64,000 nt of DNA from contig OX457042.1 in assembly GCA_949752735.1 (NCBI GenBank), positions 32,044,594 through 32,108,593 of the forward strand, written 5' to 3'. Source of the DNA: Lumbricus terrestris. Taxonomy: Eukaryota; Annelida; Clitellata; Crassiclitellata; Lumbricidae. The notes below the pieces were generated by a model that worked only from the letters and a program-made list of their open reading frames with translations, was not told the origin of the DNA and searched no databases. This document shows, piece after piece, positions 44,401 to 55,308 of this stretch; the stretch's first letter is position 1; each line of letters begins with the position of its first letter. The position numbers and the translations under genes are program-made.

Positions 44401-47400
44401 GCGACGTACGCTCGAGAGCCAGCCGGACTCGGGATCGCATGGTTACCATCGACATGTGTCACTCTCTACAAGCAGCAACCACTGCTATACAGCAGGCTTT
44501 ATAGCACACTACATTAACCTTTTGATAGTGTATACCATATAAGGCGCTGTATCATGCAAATAATTCGAAGGCATTTAAGTATGCATAGATTCATGTTTGT
44601 AAGTGCATGTAGATTTGTTTGTTTGTATGTGCACTTGTTATAGCGCCCCTTCAAGCTCTCTCTACTCAGAGGCGCTCCCGAATGCAGAGCGGGCACTGCA
44701 TCGGAGTTTCTCGCCGAAGCGCTGAGCAATTGTGAGTGAAGGACTTGCCCAAGGTCCTTACGCAGCGAGGTGGATTCGAACCTCGAACCGTCCGGCTTCA
44801 AGGCGACGACACCACCACTACACCACCGCACCCCACAATGATGTCTAAAGCAGAACCTTTTAAGATCCTCACAAATGAAATCCTATGCTAGACACAACGT
44901 CAAAAACAATCAAAACAAAGAGATCATCAGTAGAATCATTTTTAGATAACATTACAACGCTCTCTCTTTGCATCAGCTCCTGATTCAAGTGACAATTGAC
45001 TCTTACTTTAAGGGCGTGAGACTTCTCCGAATACTTGATGTCGATCATTCCTTGGCCGAACGAAGCGACCCACTTCCCAACATCGGCTTCCGACAGTTGG
45101 CCCTTTCTTTTCGCGTTCTTCAGTTCAACCAATTTCATCAATATGCAAATCGCAGACATTGCATCACGTGCTGCATAACGAACCTGGATAACGACAATGA
45201 TGATTGTCTTGGGTGAAACAATGGTCCCAACAGCATATCGCTTTATCTTTCCTTTAACACTTAAACAACGAGAGCTACATTGGTTATGCAGTACAAGCTC
45301 AACATTAAGTGTTTTAAAACATACAGATTAATGCACTGTCATGAAATCATGTTGTAATGTATGAAATCATGTTGCAATCATGAAATCATGTTGTAATCAT
45401 GCTGTAATCATGTTGAAATCATGTTGAAATCATGTTGTAATCATGAAATCATGTTGTAATCATGTTGAAATCATGTTGCAATCATGAAATCATGTTGTAA
45501 TCATGAAATCATGTTGAAATCATGTTGTAATCATTGAAATCATGTTGTAATCATGTATGTTGCAATCAAAATCATGAATTTATATAGCGCACCTTCAAGC
45601 GAAACTTATCAGAGGTGTTCTCAACCTGACAACACCAAGCGATAATCAAAGAGAATGGTTTTAAAACGCTTGGGGCGAAGAAAGACCAAGAAGTTCTTCA
45701 TGGAGGTAACTTACTCTAGAAGGATGGACCAACCATAGCATAGCTTTCATGCAACACTGTGGAAGCTCGAGCCATAGGGACAACAGTGCTATCACTTGTA
45801 CAATCTTATGCTACGGGTGACTTATCACAGCCACACCGGACCTTTCTAATACACCGCTCATGTTAACTTGACTGTCAATTTCCTATTTAAACTGCAAGTG
45901 ATCCGAACAGCAACTTACACTTTTTAGAGGATCAATTCAATTTCTTTGCATTTAAGCATTCCACCCACAGCACATCAGAAACTGAATTCATTCATTTATT
46001 ACGGAGATTTGTATAGCGCACCTTCAAGGTTATTACTCAGGAGAACTTCCAACGAACCTCGGCTGAAGAGAATGGTTTTAACGCTGCGACAAAACACATC
46101 TGAGCAAAGCCTAGGCATAAAGCAGCGGGAGTCCTTTCGACACCATGCGGTCAATAACAGAGAAATGGCTAGTATAGACAAAACAAATAACTTACCTGTT
46201 CGGGTGAAAGAACTTCAGCCTCCCAGTTGCTCACTCTAACAGCAAAGCTCTTGTCCAAGTCAATTCCGATGATTTCCTTTGTCATTGCCTTCAGTCCTTT
46301 GCTTCAACCATCAAGCATAAAACAGTCACTTCACTGTTATGTAATCATGTTTAAGCACCCAATGAGAATTTAAAGGCGCTACATAAATGTCATCATTTAC
46401 ATATACATACATACAAACCACGTGCCCTGTTCATGTAATATACAGCACACGAACTTTTACAATGCCCACAAAGTAGACAATACCATAATGTAACAATAGA
46501 TTTATATAGCGTGAATGTAAGCGAACCGTGACACAAGACGTCAGCCTACATCGTTGAACATTTTCGACTGACAAAGACAACAACCAACTGGAAAAAGCGC
46601 TAATTCTCTTTACAAAGTTTTTTTAAAAGCTAATCTGCTAGTGATCATCTTTTTAAACACACTTCTTTCAAACAAGCACATACTAACTGTTAAAACTAAC
46701 CATAAACATGTATACCAATAAAAAAAACAATAGCAAACATATTTTAAATAAATCATAACAAAATTACTCATCCATTTCTGGTTTCTTAATCAATAAAATC
46801 ATTGTACAATCATGCTCGACTATTTTTTAAATAAATCATAACAAAATTACTCATCCATTTCTGGTTTCTTAATCAATAAAATCATTGTACAATCATGCTC
46901 GGCTATTTCACCTTTTAAGAGCAATACGTGAGCGTGTGGCAGCATGCCGCAGATCAAGGCATCCTTCACAGAGCAAGCCATAGTCACGCTCCAGTCGTCT
47001 CCCGTCGTCTAAACTTGCAACACCAACTTTGAGGATGCTGAAAGCCATAAATTTAATTAAAAATCTAATTACTTCTGTAGTAACGCTACCACAGTTGACG
47101 TTTGTTTAAGCGGGAAAAAGTTAGAATCAAAATTTTAACATATTTTCCGGATACACTTCCTCAAGTGCATGCCGTGCAATCCAAAATTATCATAATGCTT
47201 TAGATTAGCAATCCTTTTAATGCTTATGCAATGCGTAGGTCTTCATTTAATAGAACAGAATGACATGTAAGTTACATGATAGAAAGGCAATTGACAAATC
47301 GAACAGTTGGCTATTAGAATTGGTTCAGCATTTCTGAGTTCTACAACCTGAACATGTTTATGATTTATGGGTGCAGTTAGAGTTACTGATTCCAAAGTCA

Positions 47401-49826
47401 AGGACAGCGTAAGTTTCCGTAAGTTATTGTCTTTAGCACAGTATTCTCGGTACTTTCCAAGTATGAAATTTCTATTGTCTTTTGTTGAAAGCTGGAAAGA
47501 GACAAAAGTTTTATTTCCAAGAAGAGATACTTTACTGATCATCAACAATATACATATATATATATACACATATATACAATATACAATTTACATAAACATA
47601 TTTTACAGAACACAGCATCAGCATCGAGTTTTAAAATTTGCAGAAACAGACCGAAAACATAAACAGTTTTTACACACTACTCCAAAATCATTCCAAGCAA
47701 GTTTTGAATGCTTTTAAATTCGTTGTAAAAATTCAGAACAAAAATTGAGCTATCAGAAACTTGTAAAGCACATTAATTCTATAAATTATAAACCCAATCT
47801 GATGATTTGATTGCAATTACTTTCAGCCAAGCACCAAACAAATCTGGATTTGATCAGATTAAGCACCTTCTGTCAGCTAGAAGCTTCTTCAGAGTATCTG
47901 GAAAACCACATTTGGCCAAGAGATGCATCCTGACAAGGACACAGCTCCCAGCCGCGGACGCAAGCTGGAGGAGTGAAACATTTCGTGCACAGCCATCTTC
48001 GTTCGCCCATTCACAGTCAAATCCCAGAGCCTACAAGAAATAAGTATCATCAACTTTTACAGTGTATGCATCAAGCTACAAGAACATCGAAAATAACTCT
48101 ATTTAACATAAAGAAACTACAACCCAAGCGTTGCATTATCCTTTCAGAATAAAACTTTTTATTGTAGCTCATGCTGACAGAATAAAATATTGTACCCTGA
48201 GAAAAAAATTCTTTAGCGCTTGTGCGGATCGAGAACTCAGATTACATTACATCAGCGCTGCTGCAAACACTTAATGTGATTTAATATGACACCAGGCATT
48301 TTTGCAGAGTTTTGAAATATATTAAGAATAGTGTCATCAAACAATTATATACAAATTCAGGATAATGTATGTCACTGAACCTCCAAATGTATGCATTAAT
48401 TAAGCTTTTATGTTAATTCCACTGTCCATTCACTAACACCACTGATAATTGTTTTTTTGATACTGCCAACCTATATTGTATTTATTAAAATGTATCAGCA
48501 ACAGTTAATTTGATGAATTGTATGCAGCACAAAGTTTAATGCAAACAAGTATAATACAAGAAGTTTAGTTTAGTTCCTGATTTTGAACTTAAAGCATGGT
48601 CTCAATAACATGAAGTCATAACAGGACATTGTGTCCTATAAAACAGAGACTAAACCAACCTCTTATCTGCGAGAGCTGTGTTGCCCTCTTTCCATTTGCA
48701 CAGGCTGCCGCACACTGCGCTCCGCTGTAAATGGTAACTTAATGGTCTCTTTTGCCTGCACTGCAAAAATACAGAGCCACTGGTTCTTTGTGGTGGGTAC
48801 AGCAACCTGGAACGGGTCACTCTTAACTAAATGACACCTCTCACGCTGTCCTTAGTTTCATCAACTGTTGAAGACTGGCTTTTTTCGCTTGGCCTCGCCG
48901 GAAGTTTAGCTGATTAAGGACCTTGAAGGGGCATTATATAAATTCTGATTGATTGATTGATTGAATAAATGTATTAATAAATGAATGTTACAGAAAGCAT
49001 TATTGTAATACATGTTGTTTACTTTCACAACGCTATGTAAGTGGTCAGCACCAGACCAATACAAAAAAGAATAAATCTAGTTACTGACCTTTATCAGTAG
49101 TGTATCTTTTCTCAGGGCTTCATAGGCCTCGGGCCATTCATCAGAACTGCTGACTGTGTAAAGATCCTTTGGGTCGATAGACTTCAACAAGTGACTATTT
49201 CGATACCGCCGCCTCCACAAAAAGTAGATCGCTAATCCTGAAGAAACCATTTAAGTATTTAAAGAGCATTCTGTTAATACAGCATAGCTGAATACAGATT
49301 CTCTTAACTTTTTAACACAAAACATACACCATGTCACAAAGAAAGGTCACAGGCCTATTTATAAAATTCCTCTATTAAGAGTAGTCTTCAGAGCCACGGT
49401 CTTCTTCGACCATAATTGCTACCCACCTGATTACGCTTTTAGAACTCGAGCCGCAACTTCAGTCACTTTTTTATGCAGTTCGCTACTATGCAACGTGTGT
49501 TTGTCAAAAGTAAGCAAAGGATGCTAACTTAGTCTCTCAAGGCGTCTGTTCCCCCCCCCGGGCTTCTGTGCTTAAAGCGCCTTTGAATAGTCTATGCTGC
49601 GAGGGGTGCTCTATAAATGTTTAGAGACGATATGAATAACACCAAACAGCACAAGCAAAAAACAATTTCAATGCACGATGGACGATAATTGAGGAAATGA
49701 TTTATGATCTAGTTCTTCATGTACAGACGTATCGAATCCTTACAGTTCATACAAATTTTGAAATATAAAATTACCTGAAGTGACCCCAATTACCAAAGCA
49801 CTCACGACAACCGAAGAGTCCCTCAT
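41468..49826 (-). CDS. EXD2: EXD2, 3'-5' exonuclease domain-containing protein 2 (11 exons)
   Basis: Exons on the minus strand: 49775-49826, 49089-49237, 47867-48030, 46912-47037, 46196-46301, 45007-45183, 44291-44465, 43643-43808, 43013-43201, 42326-42457, 41468-41705. All joins are GT-AG and in phase: 1674 nt, 557 aa (human 621). A hydrophobic segment at about 6-25 followed by WRRRYR is an N-terminal signal-anchor, as in mitochondrial outer-membrane EXD2. The DEDDy exonuclease fold follows: GFDCEW (Asp72, Glu74), ILKVGV...LDD (Asp132 or 133) and YAARD (Tyr202, Asp206). The C-terminal half has the EXD2-specific HNH-like region: KKPLYHNCQL, KAQWYLDRN, CVVC (351-354), YIRKNVIPHEYRKHFP and CTSCH (390-394), ending in WRQHFLDTMRP...WSVDHSH. 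Vertebrate EXD2 acts in DNA end resection and mitochondrial translation. All catalytic residues appear present. The linker between the two halves is shorter than in human. Confidence 0.96.
42785..42880 (-). repeat. tRNA-derived SINE head in EXD2 intron 9
   Basis: Minus strand reads 'gatagtctagtggtttgcac' (box A like) and 'ggtttaaaaccc' (box B like). The fold is broken, so it is a SINE remnant. Confidence 0.45.
44636..44836 (-). mobile_element. tRNA-derived SINE sharing the LINE 3' tail
   Basis: The minus strand starts with a tRNA-like head: GGTGTAGTGGTGGTG as box A and GGTTCGAATC as box B at 44771-44780. A core follows with 'aaggaccttgggcaagtcc', a phrase typical of vertebrate-type core SINEs. 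The tail has 'gcgcctctgagtagagag' and 'gaaggggcgctata', which match the LINE tails elsewhere in the window. No clear target duplication. Located in EXD2 intron 6. Confidence 0.75.
45338..45565. repeat. AT-rich minisatellite 'aatcatgttg'
   Basis: About fifteen copies of 10-15 bp units such as 'aatcatgttgtaatcatga' in EXD2 intron 5, directly followed by a LINE tail at 45575. Confidence 0.9.
45575..46190 (-). repeat. Two LINE 3'-end fragments in EXD2 intron 5
   Basis: 45575-45720 begins 'catgaatttatatagcgcac' and continues into 'gagaatggttttaaaacg'. 45985-46140 begins 'gatttgtatagcgcaccttc' and carries a decayed C-terminal frame (SVKTILFSRG on minus). Both are minus-oriented, like the EXD2 gene. 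Confidence 0.6.
46741..46907. repeat. 83-bp tandem duplication in EXD2 intron 4
   Basis: The unit starting 'taaataaatcataacaaaa' at 46745 recurs at 46828 with almost no differences (one visible substitution in 'gctcgactat' versus 'gctcggctat'). The second copy ends at the exon 4 donor, so the duplication is very recent. Confidence 0.85.
48635..48968 (+). mobile_element. LINE 3'-end fragment with C-terminal coding remnant
   Basis: The frame TSYLRELCCPLS...LRSAVNGN...TATWNGSL parallels the fragment at 50041-50430 (SYLRALCNLV...LRSAANGL...PTCWNRLP). It ends in 'gaaggggcattatataaatt' plus (GATT)n. Located in EXD2 intron 2, antisense to the gene. Confidence 0.75.
49530..49640 (+). repeat. LINE 3'-tail fragment in EXD2 intron 1
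   Basis: 'gaggggtgctctataaatg' preceded by a diverged tail. Confidence 0.45.
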
Positions 49827-50040
49827 TATTTCAACCGAAATAAAAGTAAACAATCAACCATGCCACGATGTCATGGATTTCACCATAGACGCGAATTTTA
49901 CGAAACTAAACATCCAAGGACCTATCATACATAAGACTGGAAAGTCGAAATGCAGCGGATAAAAAAAATGGCGTCTCTAGAGTCTGGCGCCCATAGCGAC
50001 GAAGGTTGGAACGTCGTCGTGTCACTATAAAAACGCACGC

Positions 50041-50430
50041 GGTTTCTTAATTGTAATTGTAATTGTAATTGTAATTGAACATTTATATAGCGCCGCTCAC
50101 AGATTCAGTGGCGCTCCCGACCCAAGCTAGTGCTCACCCCTAACAAATAGTATAGTTTTCAGACGTTTACGGAACAGGGGAAGAGAAAGGCCAAGAAGCT
50201 CAGAACGGAGCTTGTGAGGAAGGCGGTTCCAACAAGTAGGACCAAGATATGCGAAGCTTCTGGACTGGGCCGTAGCTCCACGCATGCGCGGGACAACTAG
50301 AAGGCCATTGGCAGCAGATCGAAGGGCAGAGCGGCCAGGAAGAGTGGAGACCAAGTTACACAGTGCCCGAAGATAAGAGGGGGCTACCCCGAGAAGAGAG
50401 TTGCGCATAAGAGTCTTAGAAGAGAATCAG
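50041..50430 (-). mobile_element. LINE 3'-end fragment, about 390 bp, upstream of EXD2
   Basis: The minus-strand frame 50127-50408 (93 codons) encodes the LINE C-terminus: PSYLRALCNLVS, ALRSAANGLLVVP, SFAYLGPTCWNRLP and LFRKRLKTILF. The 3' UTR has 'cggcgctatataaatg' and a (ATTACA)n tail at 50046-50077. It sits about 220 bp upstream of the EXD2 start codon and so close to its promoter. Confidence 0.8.
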
Positions 50431-51480
50431 GAAATTATTTTTAAACAATGTGTAGGCTATTTGCATTTGCATGTCTGAGTAAAGCAAAATATTTTATATG
50501 CGATGTAAAGCCTATTTCCATTTATCGCTATTTCATTTTAAATCAAATTTTCTAGGTGTTTGCGATGCACAGCCAAATCACAGACAAGTTATATAGACAA
50601 GTTAGACAACATAGGCCTAATCAATGACTTTATAATATTATATAGGCTACAGGTAACCTAGTATTTTAACGAACCAGTTAACTGTCTGAGATGAGAAGAT
50701 CGAGGATAACTAAAGTGAAGAGAGCGTATAAGCAGGGCTGTAGTCAAGGTATAGGCTACGGCGTATAATTATGCCTACTTACCTACGGCGAAAAACGGCA
50801 TCGTATAGGCTACTACCAGTCTACCACAGTATGCTACTACTCACCTCCCGTCCTGAAAACCAGGGTATACGCGGGGTGCACGGATATACTCGAGTAAATC
50901 ATGGTACACGTCTGTTTAGGTGTACTTTTGATTAAATTCGAAGCGAAAGACTAAAAAAGTCATCAGATTTTTTCGGGCGGGAAATGGGGAAATTTTTAGG
51001 CGGATGACTAAAAAGGTCATGTAGACTAAAGAAATTTTAGAACTGCGCAACTCCTTCTTTCCTTTCACATCTTCCATGGCAAATTACTTACAATCGGAGG
51101 ACATTGACCTTTTTTGCTAATTTTAACTGTAGGCTACAGAAATGCTTCTACAACTGCACATTTTGTGTACAACTGCACGTTTAAATAGCCCTGCTCTTTT
51201 ATCAAATTTTTCTGAGCGTAGAGGAAAATATAATTCCTGGGGAAACTTAATTCCCCCAGGACGTCTAGACTAGGCCTAAACACTGCGCGCAAACTCTGCC
51301 TAAATGGCCATATTATAGGAATGCCAGCTGTGAATCTTCTAGCGCTCCGCCAGAAACTCGCAAGGGGTGAGGTTGAATATTTATAACGCAATAGCACGTG
51401 CACTCGTCTTGAGCAGCATCTCAGAATTTTTCTGGTCCCGCAAACTCAGCGGGAAAGGATTACTTATTACACCCGTTGCG
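50431..51480. other. Repeat-bearing intergenic region
   Basis: 50733-50930 is a fragment of the CAGGGCTATACTC family. 50945-51015 carries GATGAC/GTCATC modules. 51034-51192 is a CAGGGCT-family MITE copy ending TAGCCCTG. No gene seen. Confidence 0.55.
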
Positions 51481-51513
51481 ATTTCCGCTTTATAAAATAA
51501 TATGGAACTTAAC

Positions 51514-51558
51514 TGACGTCACAATTCTTAAATATGACGTAATCACAAAATGACGTAG
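51514..51558 (+). promoter_or_regulatory. Three CRE-like sites in 45 bp
   Basis: TGACGTCA at 51514-51521 (a perfect cAMP response element), TGACGTAA at 51535-51542 and TGACGTAG at 51551-51558, at spacings of 21 and 16 bp. A TATAAAAT lies just upstream at about 51490. They precede the candidate first exon of the small + gene. Confidence 0.5.
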
Positions 51559-51685
51559 GCCTATGTAGATGCCTTTCCCGACAGTTTCGGGATCGTTGCT
51601 CATTTCAGTTCGAAGACGGTGAAAATATGATAAACGACGAAGACGACGACAAAAACGACTAAAACGACGACAAAATGCAGCAAAG

Positions 51686-52735
51686 ATGGTGGAAAAAGAA
51701 GAAAACGAAGAACAACATTGTTCCCCAACTGATCGGCAGTCGATCATCCAAGTGAAAAAGAAATTATTCCAAAGGTAGGATATTATATACATGTCAGAAA
51801 TTTTTTCTCCGTCATTTCAAGTAGGCCTATCAAAAAATAATCGATAATTAGGCTAACTAAATAAATTTAGTCAAACATGATATATTATTATGAAATGAAA
51901 AATTAACTTGATGTGTTTTTGCTACTTTTGTTGCGTTACGTTTTTGAATCGTCAATTTTTGACGAAAATTGGTAGGTGGCATACTTAAAAGGGGTGTAAC
52001 TTTTGTTCTGTTTGACATATTTTGATGAAATCTGGCCATCATGTGTAAATATGAATTGCCTTTAAGACGGTAAAATTTCATTTCGAAATTTATAGTTTTG
52101 GCCAAGATATTGACAAAAACCCTAGGTGGGTCTCTTTTTTGGCGCACCCTGTACAGTACATGGGCATTGTTCTGTTTTATTTCGTTTAGACACAGGGAGC
52201 CATTCGGAAAAAAGAAAATTACCTGAAGACGGGCGCAACCATGCATGGTCTAGACTCTAGAAGTTGGGGGTAGGACCTGATCGAATCACGTGATGGAAGT
52301 TCCGAGTCTGAGGAAAGGCGAGCGTCAAAAATGCACGAAGCCGCGATAGCTTATGAAGGCAAGAATCGATTTGTTCATTCATTTATCCCGTTTATAGGCT
52401 ACATCTATTGATCTGTTAATTCATCTGCATGTTCATCCATTCATCTATTCATCCATTCATCTATTCATCCATTCATCTGTTCATCCAACCATCGCGGCTG
52501 GACCAATTAGCCAACAAACGAGGCACACGTACACAGGCTGGGCAAAAACACAGGATAGTCTTGTTCATCCATTCATCCATTCATCTTAGATGATCATTCT
52601 ATCAATCAGCAATCTCGGCTTTATTTCTTTCTATAATGATACCACATATTAATTATATCTGTCTTAAATAACATGTATTATCATCTTCGTGGATTTTCTC
52701 TGTTTTGCTTTAGGAACCGCTGCATGATTGTCTGA
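51686..52735 (+). CDS. Candidate two-exon micropeptide gene ending in a CaaX box
   Basis: Exon A: ATG at 51686, donor AAAG|GTAGGA after 51774. Exon B: from 52714, after a strong acceptor (long pyrimidine tract, TTTAG), with the stop at 52733-52735. Phases agree (2). The joined frame is 37 codons including the stop: an acidic start (MVEKEENEEQ), a basic middle (VKKKLFQRNR) and the terminus CMIV, which fits the prenylation pattern C-a-a-X with a polybasic stretch before it. A 3' UTR to an AATAAA at about 53259 is possible. Against it: two upstream ATGs in other frames (51627, 51675), no known family and a tiny size. It is a hypothesis from splice signals, not a recognised gene. Confidence 0.3.
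51880..52165 (-). repeat. End of a DNA transposon ('gggtgcgcc' terminus)
   Basis: The minus strand begins GTACAGGGTGCGCC and continues with 'gtcaatatcttggccaaaac'; terminal repeats of this form are common in animal DNA transposons. No second end was found, so it is partial. Confidence 0.4.
52370..52600. repeat. (CATTCATC)n minisatellite
   Basis: Imperfect copies of 'ttcatccattcatctattca', inside the proposed intron of the micropeptide gene. Confidence 0.7.
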
Positions 52736-53466
52736 AAGATTGACTTCCAAGGGAGGATTGGCCTGAGTGGTTGTGATGAGTGACGGTTGTGTGGCTCGTT
52801 ATTGTTTTTGTGGTGGTTGTTGTTGTATGTGTTTGTAGTTTATTTGTATTAGTACCTGCCGGGCCTCTGGCGTGGTGTAAAACCCCGTAAGCTCCTCGCA
52901 AAGGCAGGAGGGCCCCTGGCGCGGACGCCATGGCTTAAAATCCCGCAAGCCCATTATTATTAATTTTTAATTTATTATTTTATTTTTGTCCTGTGTGTTG
53001 TTGAGCCGTGGGATGAGAAGGGGGATGAATGAGTGAAATGATTAGAGGGATATGGTGGACGTGGAGACTTGCAAGAGACGCGGTGCCAGATCGCAGTGGT
53101 CCATCGAAATACGGCATCAAGAAGACAACCTCAACTCAATCGACAACGAGGCTGACGCTGATTCGACCCGACACAAAAACTCTTCAATATATTCGAAATT
53201 GAAACAGTTTTTGATAATGCAATCGATTAACAGTGTGCACGGGGTCATGGACTTTGGAATAAATTAAAGCAATAGTTATTTGTATTTTATGTGTACTGTT
53301 TTTCTGACTGTTCTCAACTTTGATTGCCACCTCGAGTCCTGATCGCATAAATCATAATAATGTCGAAGTAGACCTAGGTGAGCAATTAGGAAGGAGCCAA
53401 ATTTCTGATAAGCAGTTTGACGAATCTCTATATACCAATCCTGATCCTTTACTTAATTCTATACTG

Positions 53467-53611
53467 CAGGGTGAGAATTGCCAGGGGGGTTGGGGGGTTT
53501 CAACCCCCCCAGTCTTTCTTAGTGCCCCATAGTAAACTCTGTTTTTCACACCCCAGTTCCAAGTTTATCATAGGCCAACCCCCCAGTTATTTTTCCACAA
53601 TTCTCACACTG
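53467..53611. mobile_element. CAGGGTGAGAATTG-family MITE, 145 bp
   Basis: Ends CAGGGTGAGAATTG and CACAATTCTCACACTG. Perfect 8-bp target duplication CTATACTG at 53459-53466 and 53612-53619. It identifies the ends of the family seen as fragments at 28990 and 32208. Confidence 0.85.
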
Positions 53612-53938
53612 CTATACTGGGAATAAAGCAGTATAGGTCTAACTTCAGCGCCCGAAACCAAACTGTGAATAACCTAAATATAAATTAATGCTACCATGCA
53701 GTGCCGAACTGCCGATTAGGCTTACGGCAGGCTAAGTAACCTGGAAGTCAAAAGTTAAAACTCTACCTCATTCTTGGTTCTGAATAAGAGATAAAGATAT
53801 AACACCCAGATCCAAATAATCTAATCTAATCTGATATCTAACATGAAAATTTCTAAAGTGCTTCTCACTGGAAAGCTATTTAGAAACGCGCTCAGCGCGA
53901 CATCAGGTTCATCACCGTTCATGAAGAAGAAAGGTCAG

Positions 53939-54078
53939 CATAGGCGTACGGGACATTTCGGCAGTGGGGGGGCCAAAAAAAATTTTTGCCCGAAAAATCT
54001 GACGACTTTTTTTTTTTTTTTTTTTTTTAGTCATCCGCCCAAAATTCCTAATATTTTCCCGTCCAAAAAATCTGACGA

Positions 54079-54113
<35 letters not shown>

Positions 54114-54229
54114 TCATCCGCCCAAAATTCCTAATATTTTCCCGTCCAAAAAATCTGACGACCTTTTTTTTTTTTTTTTTAGTCATCCGCCCAAAATCCT
54201 AATATTTTCCCGTCCAAAAAATCTGACGA

Positions 54230-54272
<43 letters not shown>

Positions 54273-54487
54273 TCATCCGCCCAAAATTCCTAAGATTTTC
54301 CCGGTCCGAAAAATCTTGCGACTTTTTTACCCATGCGTGCCCGAAAAATCCCTCCCGTACCTGTTTTGCCCGAAAAAATTCTCCGAAATTTTTTTGCCCG
54401 TCCAAGCCTCTTTTGCCCGAAAAACACATTTGCCCGAAATTTGGGGGGGCATTTGCCCCCCCTGGACCCCCGCCTCGTACGCCTATG
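53939..54487. mobile_element. CATAGGCGTACG-family MITE with four internal hairpin units, 549 bp
   Basis: Ends CATAGGCGTACGGGAC and CCTCGTACGCCTATG. Perfect 8-bp target duplication AAGGTCAG at 53931-53938 and 54488-54495. Between 53990 and 54300 a unit of GACGAC, poly-T and AGTCATCCGCCCAAAATTCC repeats four times, and the T-runs vary from about 18 to 38. Confidence 0.9.
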
Positions 54488-54620
54488 AAGGTCAGCGTGT
54501 CAGGTCCATGAAAGAGAAGAAGGGCCTTCAAGCAGCGACGAGATGCAGGTGGATTCCCCACCACGCAGCATCTGATAGTGATGCTCGACACATAATAGCA
54601 CACTCTTCTAGAAGAGCATC

Positions 54621-54762
54621 TCAGTGTGTATGTATGTATGTATGTATGTATGTATGTATGTATGTATGTATGTATGTATGTATGTATGTATGTATGTATG
54701 TATGTATGTATGTATGTATGTATGTATGTATGTATGTATGTATGTATGTATGTATGTATGTA

Positions 54763-54811
<49 letters not shown>

Positions 54812-54832
54812 GTGTGTGTGTGTGTGTATTTA

Positions 54833-54930
<98 letters not shown>

Positions 54931-55072
54931 TATGTGTGTATGTGTGTATGTATGTATGTATGTATGTATGTATGTATGTATGTATGTATGTATGTATGTA
55001 TGTATGTATGTATGTATGTATGTATGTATGTATGTATGTATGTATGTATGTATGTATGTATGTATGTATTGC
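54621..55072. repeat. (TGTA)n-(TG)n-(TGTA)n compound microsatellite
   Basis: About 450 bp of almost pure tetranucleotide and dinucleotide repeat. The long frames across it are artefacts. Confidence 0.97.
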
Positions 55073-55160
55073 TATGTATACTGCACAAAACTTTTATACC
55101 TACAGTCACGCACTTATGTGCGTATGTATGCATTCATGTATCTTTGTGTGCTTGTATAAT

Positions 55161-55166
55161 TTTATT
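55161..55166 (-). terminator. Polyadenylation signal AATAAA (minus strand)
   Basis: TTTATT on plus, about 145 bp past the stop of the 759-aa gene; a plausible mRNA end just before the microsatellite. Confidence 0.45.
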
Positions 55167-55308
55167 ATATGAATTAAACAAGTATCCATGTATTTATATA
55201 TGAAGGCATCTATGTACGTCTGGATGTAGACCTGCGTATGCATACATGTATATGCTATAATTTATGCAACTTTATCTAGCGCCTCTCGCCTGCGTACGTA
55301 TACAGTTG

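Noticed and set aside
44740..44836. tRNA gene on the minus strand
   Set aside because: Good box B, but the acceptor stem cannot close and a SINE core and tail follow.
53052..53267. Independent 71-aa plus-strand gene
   Set aside because: No recognisable domain; it lies where a 3' UTR of the candidate micropeptide transcript would be and ends at an AATAAA, so I treat it as UTR.
54316..55203. 295-codon plus-strand frame and overlapping frames
   Set aside because: It joins a MITE end to the compound TGTA/TG microsatellite; no conserved sequence.
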